Source: Cercophora sp. LCS_1
Lineage: Eukaryota > Ascomycota > Sordariomycetes > Sordariales > Lasiosphaeriaceae
DNA: 64,000 bases
Direction: 5' to 3'
Assembly: GCA_036250225.1 (NCBI GenBank)
Contig: JAPZLL010000037.1
Coordinates: 300,712-364,711 of the forward strand
Shown piece after piece: positions 1 to 10,082 of the stretch. Made by a program: the position numbers and the translations under genes. The notes beneath the pieces are model-generated. The model had not been told where the DNA came from, made no database searches, and was given only the letters and a program-made list of their open reading frames with translations. Position 1 is the stretch's first letter. Each line of letters opens with the position of its first letter.

Positions 1-437
1 TGGGAGACAAGCCACTTGTGGGAGTCCCGCAGCACGTCCGACCGGGTGCCTGTAACGTCGGGAAGGCCCTTTCTGGGGTCAATTGCGTGTAGTTCATCGA
101 ATACCTGGGTGCTGGAAGGGTCTGGCTCTGTGCCCTCGGAGGGGTCCGGCTCGCTGGTTTTTTGTGCCGCGCTGATCATTTTATCGGCTTCTTGCTTGAT
201 TCGGGAACCGATGGAACCATGACAGGCGAGAGCATTCTCCGCTTCAATCACCAGATTCAAGGGCGTCACGGGCCGGTCAAGGGTCAAAATACCGAGCGAC
301 AGTCTGGTTAAATCCGGAATGTCAACCCCGTAGCGAAAACAGACAATATCGAACTTTCGGTTGAAAGGCGATGCGCACAGTGTCGTGAGTTGTGACTTGG
401 TCCCAGGGGACCAAGGCAGATTGTAAAGTACAGACAT
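1..437 (-). CDS. 5' part of a probable NACHT/STAND (NLR-type) protein, runs off the left edge
   Basis: The minus strand is open from an ATG at 437 to the window edge with no stop (about 145 codons). The protein starts MSVLYNLPWSPGTKSQL. At about residues 128-143 it has an acidic-basic stretch followed by TRSDVLRDSHKWLVS. This resembles the linker (DPR...LLRDSYRWIL) that precedes the P-loop NACHT domain in fungal NLR-like proteins of the HET-E/NWD type. The P-loop itself would lie outside the window. NLRs of this kind sense non-self and trigger heterokaryon incompatibility or immune-like cell death. The N-terminal 120 residues match no effector domain that I recognise. The start fits because upstream sequence in this frame soon loses coding character. 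The family call rests on the linker only. Confidence 0.55.
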   Translation of the reverse strand, partial: MSVLYNLPWSPGTKSQLTTLCASPFNRKFDIVCFRYGVDIPDLTRLSLGILTLDRPVTPLNLVIEAENALACHGSIGSRIKQEADKMISAAQKTSEPDPSEGTEPDPSSTQVFDELHAIDPRKGLPDVTGTRSDVLRDSHKWLVS

Positions 438-1344
438 GAAAGGACTATGTTGTCAGAACAAAAACAAAAGGTCCACCTTGGGGGTCCATGTCCAGCATTA
501 AGAACCCACGATGTAAAAAGATATGATCGACCATACTGGGGCTCGAACCTAAAAACCATTTAGTATCAGCAACACTGCAATTGTAAACTAATCAGGGGCG
601 GCTCGAGAGTGTGTGCTGTGCCCTTGGCAGCTTGTACCTCCTTGGATCGATCGGCATCCTCCGCTGGCAACTGCAAGATGGCTGGCACGCGAAATGGACT
701 AGAAGCTAAGCCCCTGGGGTGTCATTTACTAAATGTGGCCCAGGACATTGGGGACGTTTAATTTTCTTATGTGCTTAAACGGCGGAAAACTGTATAAGGA
801 CTGTTTGATAAAACCACTGTGTTATGGGGCTAGGCCCTGGATAGTTAATCTGGCCATTGGCCAGACCTTTGCCCCCCACCCCCCATCTTAATTGGGCTGT
901 TGAATTTTGCTTTTAGGAAAATAAAAGTGCTAGAACAGCGGAGTTCAGAGGTGTTTGCTGATGAATTGAAATTCCTGACTCCTATTCTGACTTGCGTTGG
1001 TCTCTAGCCCCTACCTGTTCTTATTCGTAGAATTTACACGATGAAACTGTTATACGCCTTGCCGTATGGAGGGCAACACGTCAAAAAACAATTGAATCAT
1101 GACTGCAAGAACGTGTTTGTAATGCTGAACCCAAGGAACAGGATGTTTTTGATGTGTTGAGCATTCATTGCTTGAAGCGCCTGTTGGGGCACCGTCTCGC
1201 ACTTCCGAACAAAAAAGGGGTGTTTTTCACAGATATGAATGTGCCCGTGGCAAATCAATCATTGCTGCTCTGGAGCTGGAACGTGAGTCAGACGTGTGAG
1301 GTGCACCTACAAAAGATGCAAAATACAGGAAAAAAAAAATCGAA
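438..1344. other. Intergenic region upstream of the NLR-type gene
   Basis: No gene seen. Only short, compositionally random reading frames occur. A GGTTCGAGCCC string near 540 resembles a tRNA B box, but no cloverleaf can be folded around it. Confidence 0.5.
1330..1339 (-). terminator. RNA polymerase III terminator of tRNA-iMet
   Basis: A run of ten A on the plus strand gives T10 on the minus strand, five bases beyond the tRNA 3' end. This is a strong pol III termination signal. Confidence 0.85.
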
Positions 1345-1416
1345 TAGCTTGGCCTCGTTTCGATCGAGGGACCTCCGGGTTATGAGCCCGGCGCGCTTCC
1401 GCTGCGCCACCAAGCT
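1345..1416 (-). tRNA. Initiator tRNA-Met (anticodon CAT), no intron
   Basis: The minus strand folds into a complete 72-nt cloverleaf. The acceptor pairs AGCTTGG with CCAAGCT and is followed by discriminator A. The D stem is GCGC/GCGC. The anticodon stem is CCGGG/CCCGG around loop CTCATAA, and the T arm is CCTCG-ATCGAAA-CGAGG. Three features mark the initiator rather than the elongator: an A1:U72 first pair, three G:C pairs closing the anticodon stem, and A54 in the T loop (ATCGAAA instead of TTCGA). The body closely follows the known Neurospora-type initiator. The CCA tail is not encoded, as expected in eukaryotes. An oligo-T terminator follows directly. Confidence 0.95.
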
Positions 1417-2075
1417 TTCTTTCCGACTTCGGATGATTGGTGCAGACACCAACAGAGCTTATCACCGCCAGTAGCGGGGCGCGACAAACTTTGATCGATT
1501 GCACCCAAAACCATTTGTCTTGCATCAGATCAAGTTGTCAGGAGAATTTAAACCCAATAATCGTCTGGCCGGTTACAATTCTTGGGAGGCCTTACTTGCG
1601 ACATTAGCGCCCGACGCTGACGTCATCGTGTGTTTACGTTCATCCACTCGTTTCAACCTCGGCCGACGATCGTGGACCCTGATGGGCAGCACGGAGGTCG
1701 CCGGCGCGGCACCGGATAAGACGGCGAGCCAAGCGACGGCTAAGCCCTGAGACACGCGGCGGTGTAGCGGCGTCTCCGCGATTGCGGCGACTCAGAAGCG
1801 TCGAGGCGAACTCTAGGCGTGCCTAAGCGGGTCCGGTGGAGCCTCAGGGACCCGGTCCGACTCCAGCTGCGCAGCGTCTAACAGCTGTCGCATCACCAGG
1901 GCCCTTGAATGACTCGAAGTGTTTCGACTTGTTTCCAGCTAAGGAACGGGTATAAGAGGTTGCGGATGACTCGGATGACCCGGACGACTTAGATCATCAT
2001 CATCATCAGCCCGAACTCCAAACACCATCAACACCAAAAATCATCACCGAACCGAACGTTGTCACCACCGCAACC
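1417..2075. other. Intergenic region between tRNA-iMet and the CVNH-LysM gene
   Basis: No gene seen. Short overlapping frames on both strands lack family resemblance. A (CAT)n run near 1995 lies in the presumed 5' leader of the next gene. Confidence 0.5.
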
Positions 2076-3218
2076 ATGAGCTACTACAACACCAACCCCC
2101 CGCAGTACAACCAGCCCCAGTACCCACCCCAGGGAAACAACAACAACAACAACAACAACCAAGGCGAAGCAGCGTCCTACTACGACATGCCCAACAACCC
2201 GAACCCGCAATGGCAGCAGCAGCAGCAGCAGCAACAGCAGCGATACGACCAGCCCCAGCAAGACGGTGAGCGCGGCTTCCTTGGCGCAGTCGGAGGCGGC
2301 ATTGCAGGCGGAGTAGGCGGCCACGCCATCGGCGGCAAGACAGGCCATAGCAAGCTGAGCAGTACGTTTCCCATTCTCCAACCACACCTTCTCCCTCCAT
2401 CCTTCGACATCCTCAAGTCCCATTCTTGGCAACAACTGTCACTAACACACACCCCAGCCGCCTTTGGCGTAATAGCCGGTGCCGTAGCAGGACACAAAAT
2501 CCAAGACGGCGTCTCCGACTGGAAAGACAACCGCGACGAAGAAAAGGAACGGCAGAAGCGCGAAGAAGAAGACCGCAAGCGTCGCGAAGAGGAAGACCGT
2601 CGTCGTCGTGAAGAAGAGGAGCGTCGTCGCAAGGATAATCGTCGATCACCATCCCCTCGTCGTCGTTCCCCATCGCCTCGTCGGGATCGCGACTCCGGCT
2701 CAGGTGTCAATTACGCCGGTAACTTTTCTGGGTCGGCGCGTGATGTCCGCGTTGAAGCGCACGGCGAGTATATGCTCCACGCGTCGTGCAAGAGAAGGGA
2801 CGGGAGTTACCAGTCCAGCTCCATCTCGTTGAACAAGTTGTTGGAGAACGACCAGGGGAGTTTCCGGTGGGTTGGGAAGCGTCAGGGGGGTGGAGGGAAG
2901 AGGACTGTTACTGTGCAGCGGGGAGATACGCTGCGGGGGATTGCGAGGCAGGTTGGGTGTGAGTGGGAGGTGTTGGCGCGGGAGAACGGCCTCCAGAATC
3001 CGGACTTGATTTATCCCGGGCAGGTGCTGCAGGTTCCTGGTGGCGGGGGCTGTGGCGGGGATGTCGGCAATTTTGGGTTGTCGGCGAGGAATGTCAGGCT
3101 TGTTGATGGCGGTAGGAGGTTGGAGGGTGAGCTGATGAGGGACGGGCGGTGGGTTGGGAGCTCGATTGTGCTGGATGAGAGGATTGGGAATGATAATGGT
3201 ACCCTGGTGTTCAACTAA
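2076..3218 (+). CDS. CVNH-LysM lectin with Q/N-rich N-terminus
   Basis: Two exons, 2076-2361 and 2458-3218, give 348 residues. The 96-nt intron (GTACGT...CTAAC...CCCCAG) is a multiple of three, so the frame also reads through it. Layout: a Tyr/Pro/Asn/Gln-rich tail with N8 and Q9 runs (1-65); a glycine-rich segment resembling glycine-zipper membrane-associating stretches (70-115); a highly charged Glu/Arg region and SPSPRR motifs (120-175); then a cyanovirin-N homology domain (about 180-345) split by a LysM module (245-289, beginning TVTVQRGDTLRGIA). LysM inserted between CVNH halves is the type III CVNH architecture described in Magnaporthe and Neurospora. The CVNH fold binds mannose-type glycans and LysM binds chitin oligomers. 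No signal peptide is visible, so the protein is probably cytosolic or exported unconventionally. Confidence 0.9.
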   Translation: MSYYNTNPPQYNQPQYPPQGNNNNNNNNQGEAASYYDMPNNPNPQWQQQQQQQQQRYDQPQQDGERGFLGAVGGGIAGGVGGHAIGGKTGHSKLSSTFPILQPHLLPPSFDILKSHSWQQLSLTHTPAAFGVIAGAVAGHKIQDGVSDWKDNRDEEKERQKREEEDRKRREEEDRRRREEEERRRKDNRRSPSPRRRSPSPRRDRDSGSGVNYAGNFSGSARDVRVEAHGEYMLHASCKRRDGSYQSSSISLNKLLENDQGSFRWVGKRQGGGGKRTVTVQRGDTLRGIARQVGCEWEVLARENGLQNPDLIYPGQVLQVPGGGGCGGDVGNFGLSARNVRLVDGGRRLEGELMRDGRWVGSSIVLDERIGNDNGTLVFN

Positions 3219-4043
3219 GCTGGCTGGGCCGCGTTTGGTTTGGTTTGCTAAGTAGGACGATGGCGTTGTGTTGAGTGGAGTTTTTGGAAAGCGGTTAGAG
3301 CAAGGGATCTAGAAACTAAATTGGAATCTATCTTTAGTCGAATCAAGTTTTGTCTCTTACCTCTTTCACTGCTTGAGCTCTCTCCAGTTGAAACGAGTTG
3401 AGCGGGTGTTGCTTGACGCTCTTGTTGCCATCACGCGATGCCAATTTCCGTGACATGCATCGCAACCAACAATCTGGGATGCCGGTTCCCTTGGGCTCGA
3501 ACGGCAGGAGTCAGCTTTCATGACGGTCACTACTAAGGCATCGTGAAATCATGAATGCATGCAACGTTGACTGTCCAGCCTTGAAGTAATAATAGACCAG
3601 TGGTCCAGACCACTCGCTTCCAGGGCCCGTGCAATGGCGGCCCCTAATGCCACCTAAGATATCCAAGCTTTCTGTTCTCACCAGGAGATCCCCCGGGTGG
3701 CGTCCGGCGAAACGATAACCAGCATAAACGGAACGAGCTTGCTGAACCATTGTTCCCGCCAAAACTCAGGCCTGAGTACCGGAAAGGGAGGCGATCGGGA
3801 ATCCGATGTTGCACTGTCGCTCGGGAGCCAATGACCGGCGTGGAGAGGTACAATCGGGGCTGAAGTGGCGCCAATGTATTATTCACCTTTGACGATGTGT
3901 ACCGAGAAGTTGCATTTGGATGGGGGGATTGCAACATCGGCGAGATGGATAAAAACTATTTATACCTGTCTTTCAGGACACTGGTTCTGGCCAAGAAGTC
4001 GTGTTGAACCATCATCATTGCAATCAATCACTTTTTGATTAAC
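3219..4043. other. Intergenic region, promoter of the secreted protein gene
   Basis: No gene seen. The last 100 bases hold an AT-rich patch (GATAAAAACTATTTATACC, near 3948) that could serve as the core promoter for the gene starting at 4044. Confidence 0.5.
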
Positions 4044-4531
4044 ATGAAGTCCTCCCTTCTTATTCTTGCCGCCCTGTCCGCGGTTGTGACGGCTGAGAGC
4101 TGCTCTTACAAGACAGACAAGTATGGTGTATGTACCCCAGCCCCAATCCCACCCATGGATTCAAACCGACCGCGCATACAGACCGTCAAGGGAACATACA
4201 TGACGCCCCGCCAATGCAGTGACCAGTTTGGCTACGTCTTGGATGACATGTGCTCAGGTATGTTGGCCATCTATCAAGGTGACAACTTATCTACATGGCT
4301 GATGCGGGACCAGGCGACGATACCATGTGCTGCATCAACTACAAGTGCAAGGCGCCCGACGGCAGCAAGGGCTTCTGCACCACCACTTCGAACTGCGATT
4401 CTCAGAAGCCTCAGTACAAGCGTGCCAAGTATGCTAAGACTTTTCAGCGAGTCTGAAGATGGTGACTAACAGTTCCCAGGAACCTCTGCCCCGGCCCGGG
4501 TGACGTCCAGTGCTGCTATTATGTTGGTTGA
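4044..4531 (+). CDS. Small secreted cysteine-rich protein
   Basis: Three exons, 4044-4257, 4314-4428 and 4480-4531, give 126 residues. The introns are 56 and 51 nt with GTATGT/GTATGC donors, and the second has a clear CTAAC branch site. The first 17 residues (MKSSLLILAALSAVVTA) form a signal peptide ending A-x-A. The mature protein of about 105 residues contains twelve cysteines. A C-terminal block, CPGPGDVQCC, is the conserved repeat found in many fungal extracellular proteins, often N-terminal to lysozyme- or peptidase-like domains. Here it is the whole protein, so this is a candidate effector-like or wall-associated peptide. Function unknown. Confidence 0.8.
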
Positions 4532-4754
4532 GAAATGGAAGGCACAGCTGGGCTCTCAGTCTTGCCACAGCATTATTCCAAGTGAACTCTCACCGCACTC
4601 CTCGTCACCACCAAGTAGCTCTTAGCACAAAATATCCATTACTTTATATCGTACCATAAATGCGTAACATCTCTTGGATCGTAGCCCACTTCACCATAGA
4701 CATTCCGTTGCCCTTGCCGTAAGACACGAACTGCGCGCACTATGGTATCCCTAC

Positions 4755-5279
4755 CTAAGTAGACCTCAAGTTAAGCGCCTGTCCGAGAAGAAACATATCG
4801 CGCTGTTTGATAAATCGACCCAGCTCCGATGTCGGCTTCACTTCCGCCATGATCCGCAAGGCGTCGTCAACGGGCATCCACTCGTGGCACAGCCCGTCTG
4901 CAACCGAGGCCTGCGTCAGCTCCGGACGGCCCGTCTCGTCGAGTACGACGGCGCGGTAGCAATGCGAGATCTGGTGCAAGTCGCCTCAGTCCTCTTCAAC
5001 TGTAGCAAAGCACGCGCCCTGCACCGCGACAAGTGCGCCCGTCTCCTCAAGCACCTCACGCTCGGTCGCCTTGGTGTGGTCTTCGTCCCCTTCAACTCCG
5101 CCGCCGGGGAGTTTGTAGTAGTTACCTCGGCGGGCTTTAATAAGAGCCACGCGGCCGTCTGGTCTAGTGACAGTGGCGCGGACGGCAGAACGCTCAATGT
5201 ACTGTGATCCTGCCCGTGAGATTCCAATGGTTTGTTGGGAATGCTCAGGGCTGGTGATGCTGGTCAAATCAGCTCCCAT
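4755..5279 (-). pseudogene. Nudix hydrolase interrupted by one in-frame TGA
   Basis: Reading from ATG 5279 to a stop at 4755 gives one frame of 174 codons, broken only by TGA at 4988-4986 (codon 98). The Nudix box is intact (GGVEGDEDHTKATEREVLEE, followed by TGA), with the spacing G-x5-E-x7-REVxEExG needed for Mg-dependent hydrolysis of nucleoside diphosphate-linked substrates. The part after the TGA (HQISHCYRAVVL...ELGRFIKQRDMF) is well-conserved Nudix-fold sequence in the same frame, so the TGA is a point lesion, not an intron or frameshift. CGA to TGA is the simplest history. The truncated product would keep the Nudix box but lose the last strands and helix. Sequencing error or readthrough cannot be excluded. 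Confidence 0.8.
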
Positions 5280-7112
5280 ACTCCTGAGGGGATTGGCCCA
5301 AGGAAGCAATGGGAAGAGGTAGCCATTGGGCTCGATGCTAATAGAACACCTGGACAGAATGCCTCAAGGCCAATGCAGGATCTTCATAACTGGGCAGTAC
5401 ACCGCTGGATGAAAAGAGAACGGGAAAAGGTGTTGGAGGACGGACCATCCTCCTCGTGGGATGGACGGGATGGGTGCAAGGGAGGGAGGGTACCAAGAAG
5501 GGTTGAGGAGGGCTGTTTTGGCGGAGACCGAGCGGACGATTACACGTGGAAGGAAAAGCAAAGAGACAATACCTTGAGTGCACACCTATCCAGGAAACAA
5601 GAATCGAGGCAATTTGGAATTACCACACGGCTGTCGGTGCAAGACGTGCTGGAGGTGACGAGGTCACAGCTCGCGGGATGATCAAAAACACCGGCCCCCC
5701 ATCCCCATCTAGGAATGCATGCGAGGAGAAGCATCACGTCGCCCAGCCATTCGCCAGGCTCGTGTCGGAATTCCGAGCAGCGCGGGGTAGCGTAGCTTTT
5801 AACATCTCGCTTCTGAGGACTGTGAATCAGGAATGCTCGAATTGGCTTGCCGCGACCAGAAGGATTTCAGCCTTTCAGGGCTTCTGCGGTAGCGCTGTTC
5901 CCTCTTGCTCAGGGGGGTGCCTGGGGAGTGGTGGTGCCACCACCGTCACATCAAACGTCGATCCAGAACCTCGCACTACGCGGCAGACGGTTTAGCGGCA
6001 TGATTGCGCTGCCGAATCAAGAGCGCAAAACCTGGGAAGGATTGACATGCCATGCAACCACATTTCGCCATCCTTGCTGCCTGCCGCCTGCTATTCCCTG
6101 TAGTATCTAGCATCAAGACACAACGCTCCTCGAGCGAAGATAGCCCCCAAGTCACCGGCAGCCACCAATGAACGTCACCAGCTGATACCAAGGGCCGGGA
6201 AGCGAACCAAGCCAACCTCGTCGCGTTTACATTAGTGACATATGAACTCGGGGTCCGTAGAGGGCCCCCCGCCAGGGAGCTAGCCTTGAAGTGGCCTCCC
6301 GTTCTTCTTGTTTTGGCATTCGGGTGTGCAGTCGGATGCACAGGCGGGTTGTGGCGGGGATCCGGGCGGGAGGAGACGGGATGGGGGAGGGGGGGTGAGC
6401 ACCTTAGACGCACCTCGCATTATCGGGGCATATCAGGACTCCGTGTGACAGTTTACAGCTTCACTAATTCCTAGTGAAGGTCAAGATGGCAGCCCGATAT
6501 TTGACAGGATGTCGTCTTAGAGAGTGGAATCGCGGAATCACCTAGAAGCGGACGCAGGCGGATCTAGCACCATCATGTGCGTGCAAAAGAACGCAGCTCT
6601 GACACTAGTCTCCGTGATAAGGCTGCTTTAGCTGCATGTTTCCTCTCCTTCCCGTTTTTAGTCATGCATTTGGGAATCTCGGAACCGAATGGATTCTGGT
6701 CCCTGTCTAGCGTGCTGCTAGTTCAACGTCCAGCTTTCTGGGCCACTCGTCGCGAATAGGTTCATCACATTATGCACGTCAACACACGGACCTCTGCTAT
6801 CAGAGAGGGCGGGAAGATGGTGGGTTGGGGGGTGGCGGCAACTCTCCGCATTTCAAATAGCCAATCGGTACACATCATTTCAAATCATTTCGGCATGTTT
6901 GCCTCATCGTGGGGAGCAAACAACCGCCAGAATACATGGCCCTCGCAATTCGGTTCCTTCGTCGGTGAAAGAATTCCAGACGTGGGCTAGATTGACAGAT
7001 TGCAGCCTGTCGTGACCATGGTGGACATCCCATCTATAAAACGGCGCCACGACGTGGACAGCACAGGCTTAGACAACCCTCATCTTCTTCTCAGATCTGC
7101 ACATCTATCACC
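5280..7112. other. Long intergenic region upstream of the isocyanide synthase gene
   Basis: No gene supported on either strand. The right end is the promoter of the isocyanide synthase gene. A GGTGAGCACC sequence at 6394-6403 contains GGTGCTCA on the minus strand, one base from the TGTGCTCA copper-regulator motif described in Aspergillus. This is weak evidence. Confidence 0.5.
7035..7040 (+). promoter_or_regulatory. TATA-like box of the isocyanide synthase gene
   Basis: TATAAA lies 73 bases before the ATG at 7113, a normal spacing for a fungal core promoter with a 30-45 nt leader. Confidence 0.55.
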
Positions 7113-9251
7113 ATGGCACCACCAGCAATCTCCCCTAAGCCCTCAGAAGAGTTTCTGCCCCCTATCAAGGAAAAGGTCTCGGAGTCTTGGGCCTCCAACG
7201 CCCTCACCAAGTCCGACTTTGAGAAGGCATGCGAGATTCTCGATGTCATCTTCCGCTACCAACTCAACAGGGAAACTCCGATTGCCCCCCGGGACCAGCC
7301 CGAGTGCATCAAATTTGCTGCACTAATCTACTCCCAAGTCAAGGCCAGCCGGCCCGTTCTCATGTGTCTTCCTGCGTTCCCATTCAAGTCGCCCAACTCC
7401 CAGTCCAAGGTCCTCGGTCGGCTTCCTGACAAGGCAGAGGAGCTTGCTTTGGCTCACATCAACGGTCTCTGCGCCGCCATCACCGACATTTATCCGCCGG
7501 GGGCTGAGCTCACCATTGTGTCTGACGGGCTGGTCTACAATGGTCATTACACCTGCCGTTCCTTCCTTTTCCTCACTCAGACTGATGAATGTGTAGACCT
7601 TCTCGGCGTCCCAGACAAAGATGTTTGGGCCTATGGCCAGTCCCTCCGTACCCTAGCCACCACCAGAAAGTTCAAGCACATAAGATTTTCCCGTCTCCAC
7701 GAGCTGCTAGACACAACCATCGATGAACCCGAGCTCAACGAGATGGCCTATGTTGCGCAGGCCACCGACTTTCGGCGATCCCTGCTCAACCAATTCGGCC
7801 GACACAACTGGGACCCGACCACGGAGATCAACACCAAGGATGACACCTGCCTGACTTACAAGGGCTACCTCAAGTTTCTCGAGACTGATCTCGAGCACGT
7901 TTATCCTGTCGGTACTGACCGTTCCAAGAAGTCGTACAAGAACGGCATCAAGCACATTGCTCGACAGATGCTGTACCGAGGAGATGTAAGCCACCCCCTC
8001 ATCCACTTGCACAGGCGTTGACGGTGACAGGCCTTTGCCCGCGCAGTCCGCGAGAAATTCCCCTCCCACGTCCGCCTCAGCATCCACCCCTCCTCCTCAG
8101 CCCTCACCAAAATCTCCATCTCCCTCCTTCCCACCTCCTCCGTCTGGACCACGCCATGGCACTGCGCCATGGCCGTCATGCTCGACGGCGGCATCCAGAC
8201 AGGTCCACGCTCACAGTTCGAAAACGGCACTTTCGAACTCGTCACTGACTCTTCCGGACGACCATCCCATTTTCGTGAGAAGTCTGACCTCCTCTCATGG
8301 GGTCCCGTGTCAGTCGAACCACTTTACCCATGCGGTCTGCTCATCACACCCGTCGCCGGCCCAGGGAAGTTGTCCATTGACGACGTCGACGCCAAAAAAG
8401 TGAGGGCTCTCGCGGAGCTAAACTCACCTGTCATCCTGCGTGATTTCAGCAAGACGACCGATCGGGATTTATTTGTGGCTAAGAGCCATGAGATGGGCAC
8501 GCCGACGCCGTGGAAGCGGGGACTTGTGTTGGAGGTCAAGGAGCTGGCGGGGCCGAATAAGAGCGTCAATGCGCTGACGAGTGAGAGGATGCCGATGCAT
8601 TATGATGGATTGTTCAAGGTTGAGAAGAGGCTTGCGGGAAAGAACGAGGTTGTGGTGCCTGTTCCGCCAAAGTGAGTCTCTCTTCCTCTCTTTATCTCAC
8701 CCTGTCTCTCTCTGTCTCTCTCACACACACATACTCTCCCTTTGAGCTGTGACCAACGGTGAGATGAGCAAGTAGCTGACTGGAGTAGCCTGCAGTTTTT
8801 CACTGCTGTGACGCCGTGTCCTGAGGATACGGGGTACACACTCTTTGCGTCATCCAACCTCTTTTTCAGGTATGCGACAGCGCCAGTGACGGTTGAGGCG
8901 TTGGCGGGCCGGACCTGGTCGGTTTCGACACCGTCTTTTGATGCAACAAACTTGGAGGGGCTGCCGCTTGTCACTGAGCACCCTGTCACCGGGAAGTCGT
9001 GCATCAGGTACCACGAGAAGTGGCCGCAGAGCAAAACTGAGTTTGACCCTGTTGATGTGGCGATTGACGGGGATGACGACGGCGAGGTCGACAAGGCTAT
9101 TGAGACACTGCTCTATGATCGCAGGGTTACGTATTGGCATGCCTGGAAGAAGGGGGATATGCTGGTCAGTGACAATGTCTCCATGATGCACACGCGTACC
9201 AAGTTTGTCAGTGGATGTGATCGGGAGTTGTGGAGAATTCATGTTGAGTGA
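7113..9251 (+). CDS. Isocyanide synthase fused to a TauD-type dioxygenase
   Basis: Three exons, 7113-7985, 8031-8671 and 8789-9251, encode 658 residues. Introns of 45 and 116 nt have GTAAGC and GTGAGT donors, with GTTGAC and CTGAC branch sites. The ATG has good context (ATCACCATGG). Residues about 10-350 match the DIT1/PvcA isocyanide synthase family, which converts the amine of an amino acid such as tyrosine, tryptophan or valine to an isonitrile using ribulose-5-phosphate. Residues about 365-658 form an Fe(II)/2-oxoglutarate dioxygenase. Its facial triad is intact: H481-x-D483 (PMHYDG) and H639 (MMHTRT), with R654 (LWRIH) for 2-oxoglutarate. The same fusion occurs in fungal xanthocillin-type proteins (XanB/IcsA). 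The predicted product is an alpha,beta-unsaturated or vinyl isocyanide, compounds that often bind copper. No P450, isocyanide hydratase or NRPS is adjacent. Confidence 0.9.
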
Positions 9252-9659
9252 CAGAGCTGGGAGGCGTGTAGGAGACAGCCCTGAGCCGCTGTGTACCTAA
9301 TGTATTTACCTTGCTGTTGTCGAAACAATGTTTTTCAGACGAATCCAATATTGAAATACCCTCCACGTTTTCTTTGTCTCTGGCCAGGCACCCAAGCGCC
9401 ACATGGGGTGGTGAATCAAATATCTAATGGCTTCTGATTGAGGACTTGCTGGATGACCTGAAACTCGCAGATGCATGCACGTGGTGTGTATTGTACCATG
9501 TCAATGATAGAAGTTTGACTCTAAGCGTGACACACACATGTCTTACGAATGCCATGCTTATCAAGCAGTGAAGAATAAGACCCGCTGATAGAAGCCGGAG
9601 AAGCCTTCACGTCTTTGGACTTGGTTCCTGTCACTTGTGATGATCTCAAACCTGTCACC
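9252..9659. other. Intergenic region between isocyanide synthase and the small gene
   Basis: No gene seen. It serves as terminator of the upstream gene and promoter of the small gene at 9660. Confidence 0.4.
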
Positions 9660-10082
9660 ATGTCGAAGGCGGCCCTGACCGTGAGAATTCTAGTTGACGA
9701 TTGCTCCCCAACTATTCAACTCGTCTTTCGTGATGAAAAGTATTCCAAGTCCTACCCCAAAAGACACGTCCTGGGTCTGGATAGAGTAGGTATTGACAGT
9801 ATCCGCCTCGACCAGCCCGGCTCATTCGGCATCAGATATGGCGACGTGGAGAGCGCCAAGGAAATGTACCAATGTCAAAGCAAACCGTGGTGCAAGTTGT
9901 TCCGGTACGACGCTGGCAAACAGACAGTGTGGATCAAGCGAGCGTTTACCGAGGATGACATTCGCGAGTTCTTTCCTCTCAGTTCTGGGGATGAGGATGA
10001 AAGTGGTGACGCTTCAGGCAAGACGAAGGAAAGTTCGAGTGCAACAGTATCTAGCCGGCCTAGCATCAAAAGAGGCAAATAA
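9660..10082 (+). CDS. Small protein of unknown function
   Basis: A single open frame of 140 residues starts at an ATG in good context (GTCACCATGT). No intron is needed and there is no signal peptide. The first 95 residues alternate hydrophobic and charged positions, as in a small globular beta-rich domain (ALTVRILVDDC, TIQLVFRDEKY, QTVWIKRAF). The last 35 residues are a disordered Asp/Glu/Ser tail ending in a basic cluster. I recognise no family. It lies 408 bp downstream of the isocyanide synthase gene in the same direction, so a linked role is possible, but only position supports it. The frame could extend upstream with a TTG start, which I rejected. Confidence 0.6.
   Translation: MSKAALTVRILVDDCSPTIQLVFRDEKYSKSYPKRHVLGLDRVGIDSIRLDQPGSFGIRYGDVESAKEMYQCQSKPWCKLFRYDAGKQTVWIKRAFTEDDIREFFPLSSGDEDESGDASGKTKESSSATVSSRPSIKRGK

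Noticed and set aside
535..560. B-box-like GGTTCGAGCCC on the minus strand
   Set aside because: No matching A box or foldable cloverleaf upstream.
2028..2710. Antisense frames over the Q/N and Arg/Glu repeats
   Set aside because: Poly-Val, poly-Leu, poly-Cys and poly-Ala runs are reverse-strand shadows of CAA/CAG and GAA/CGT repeats.
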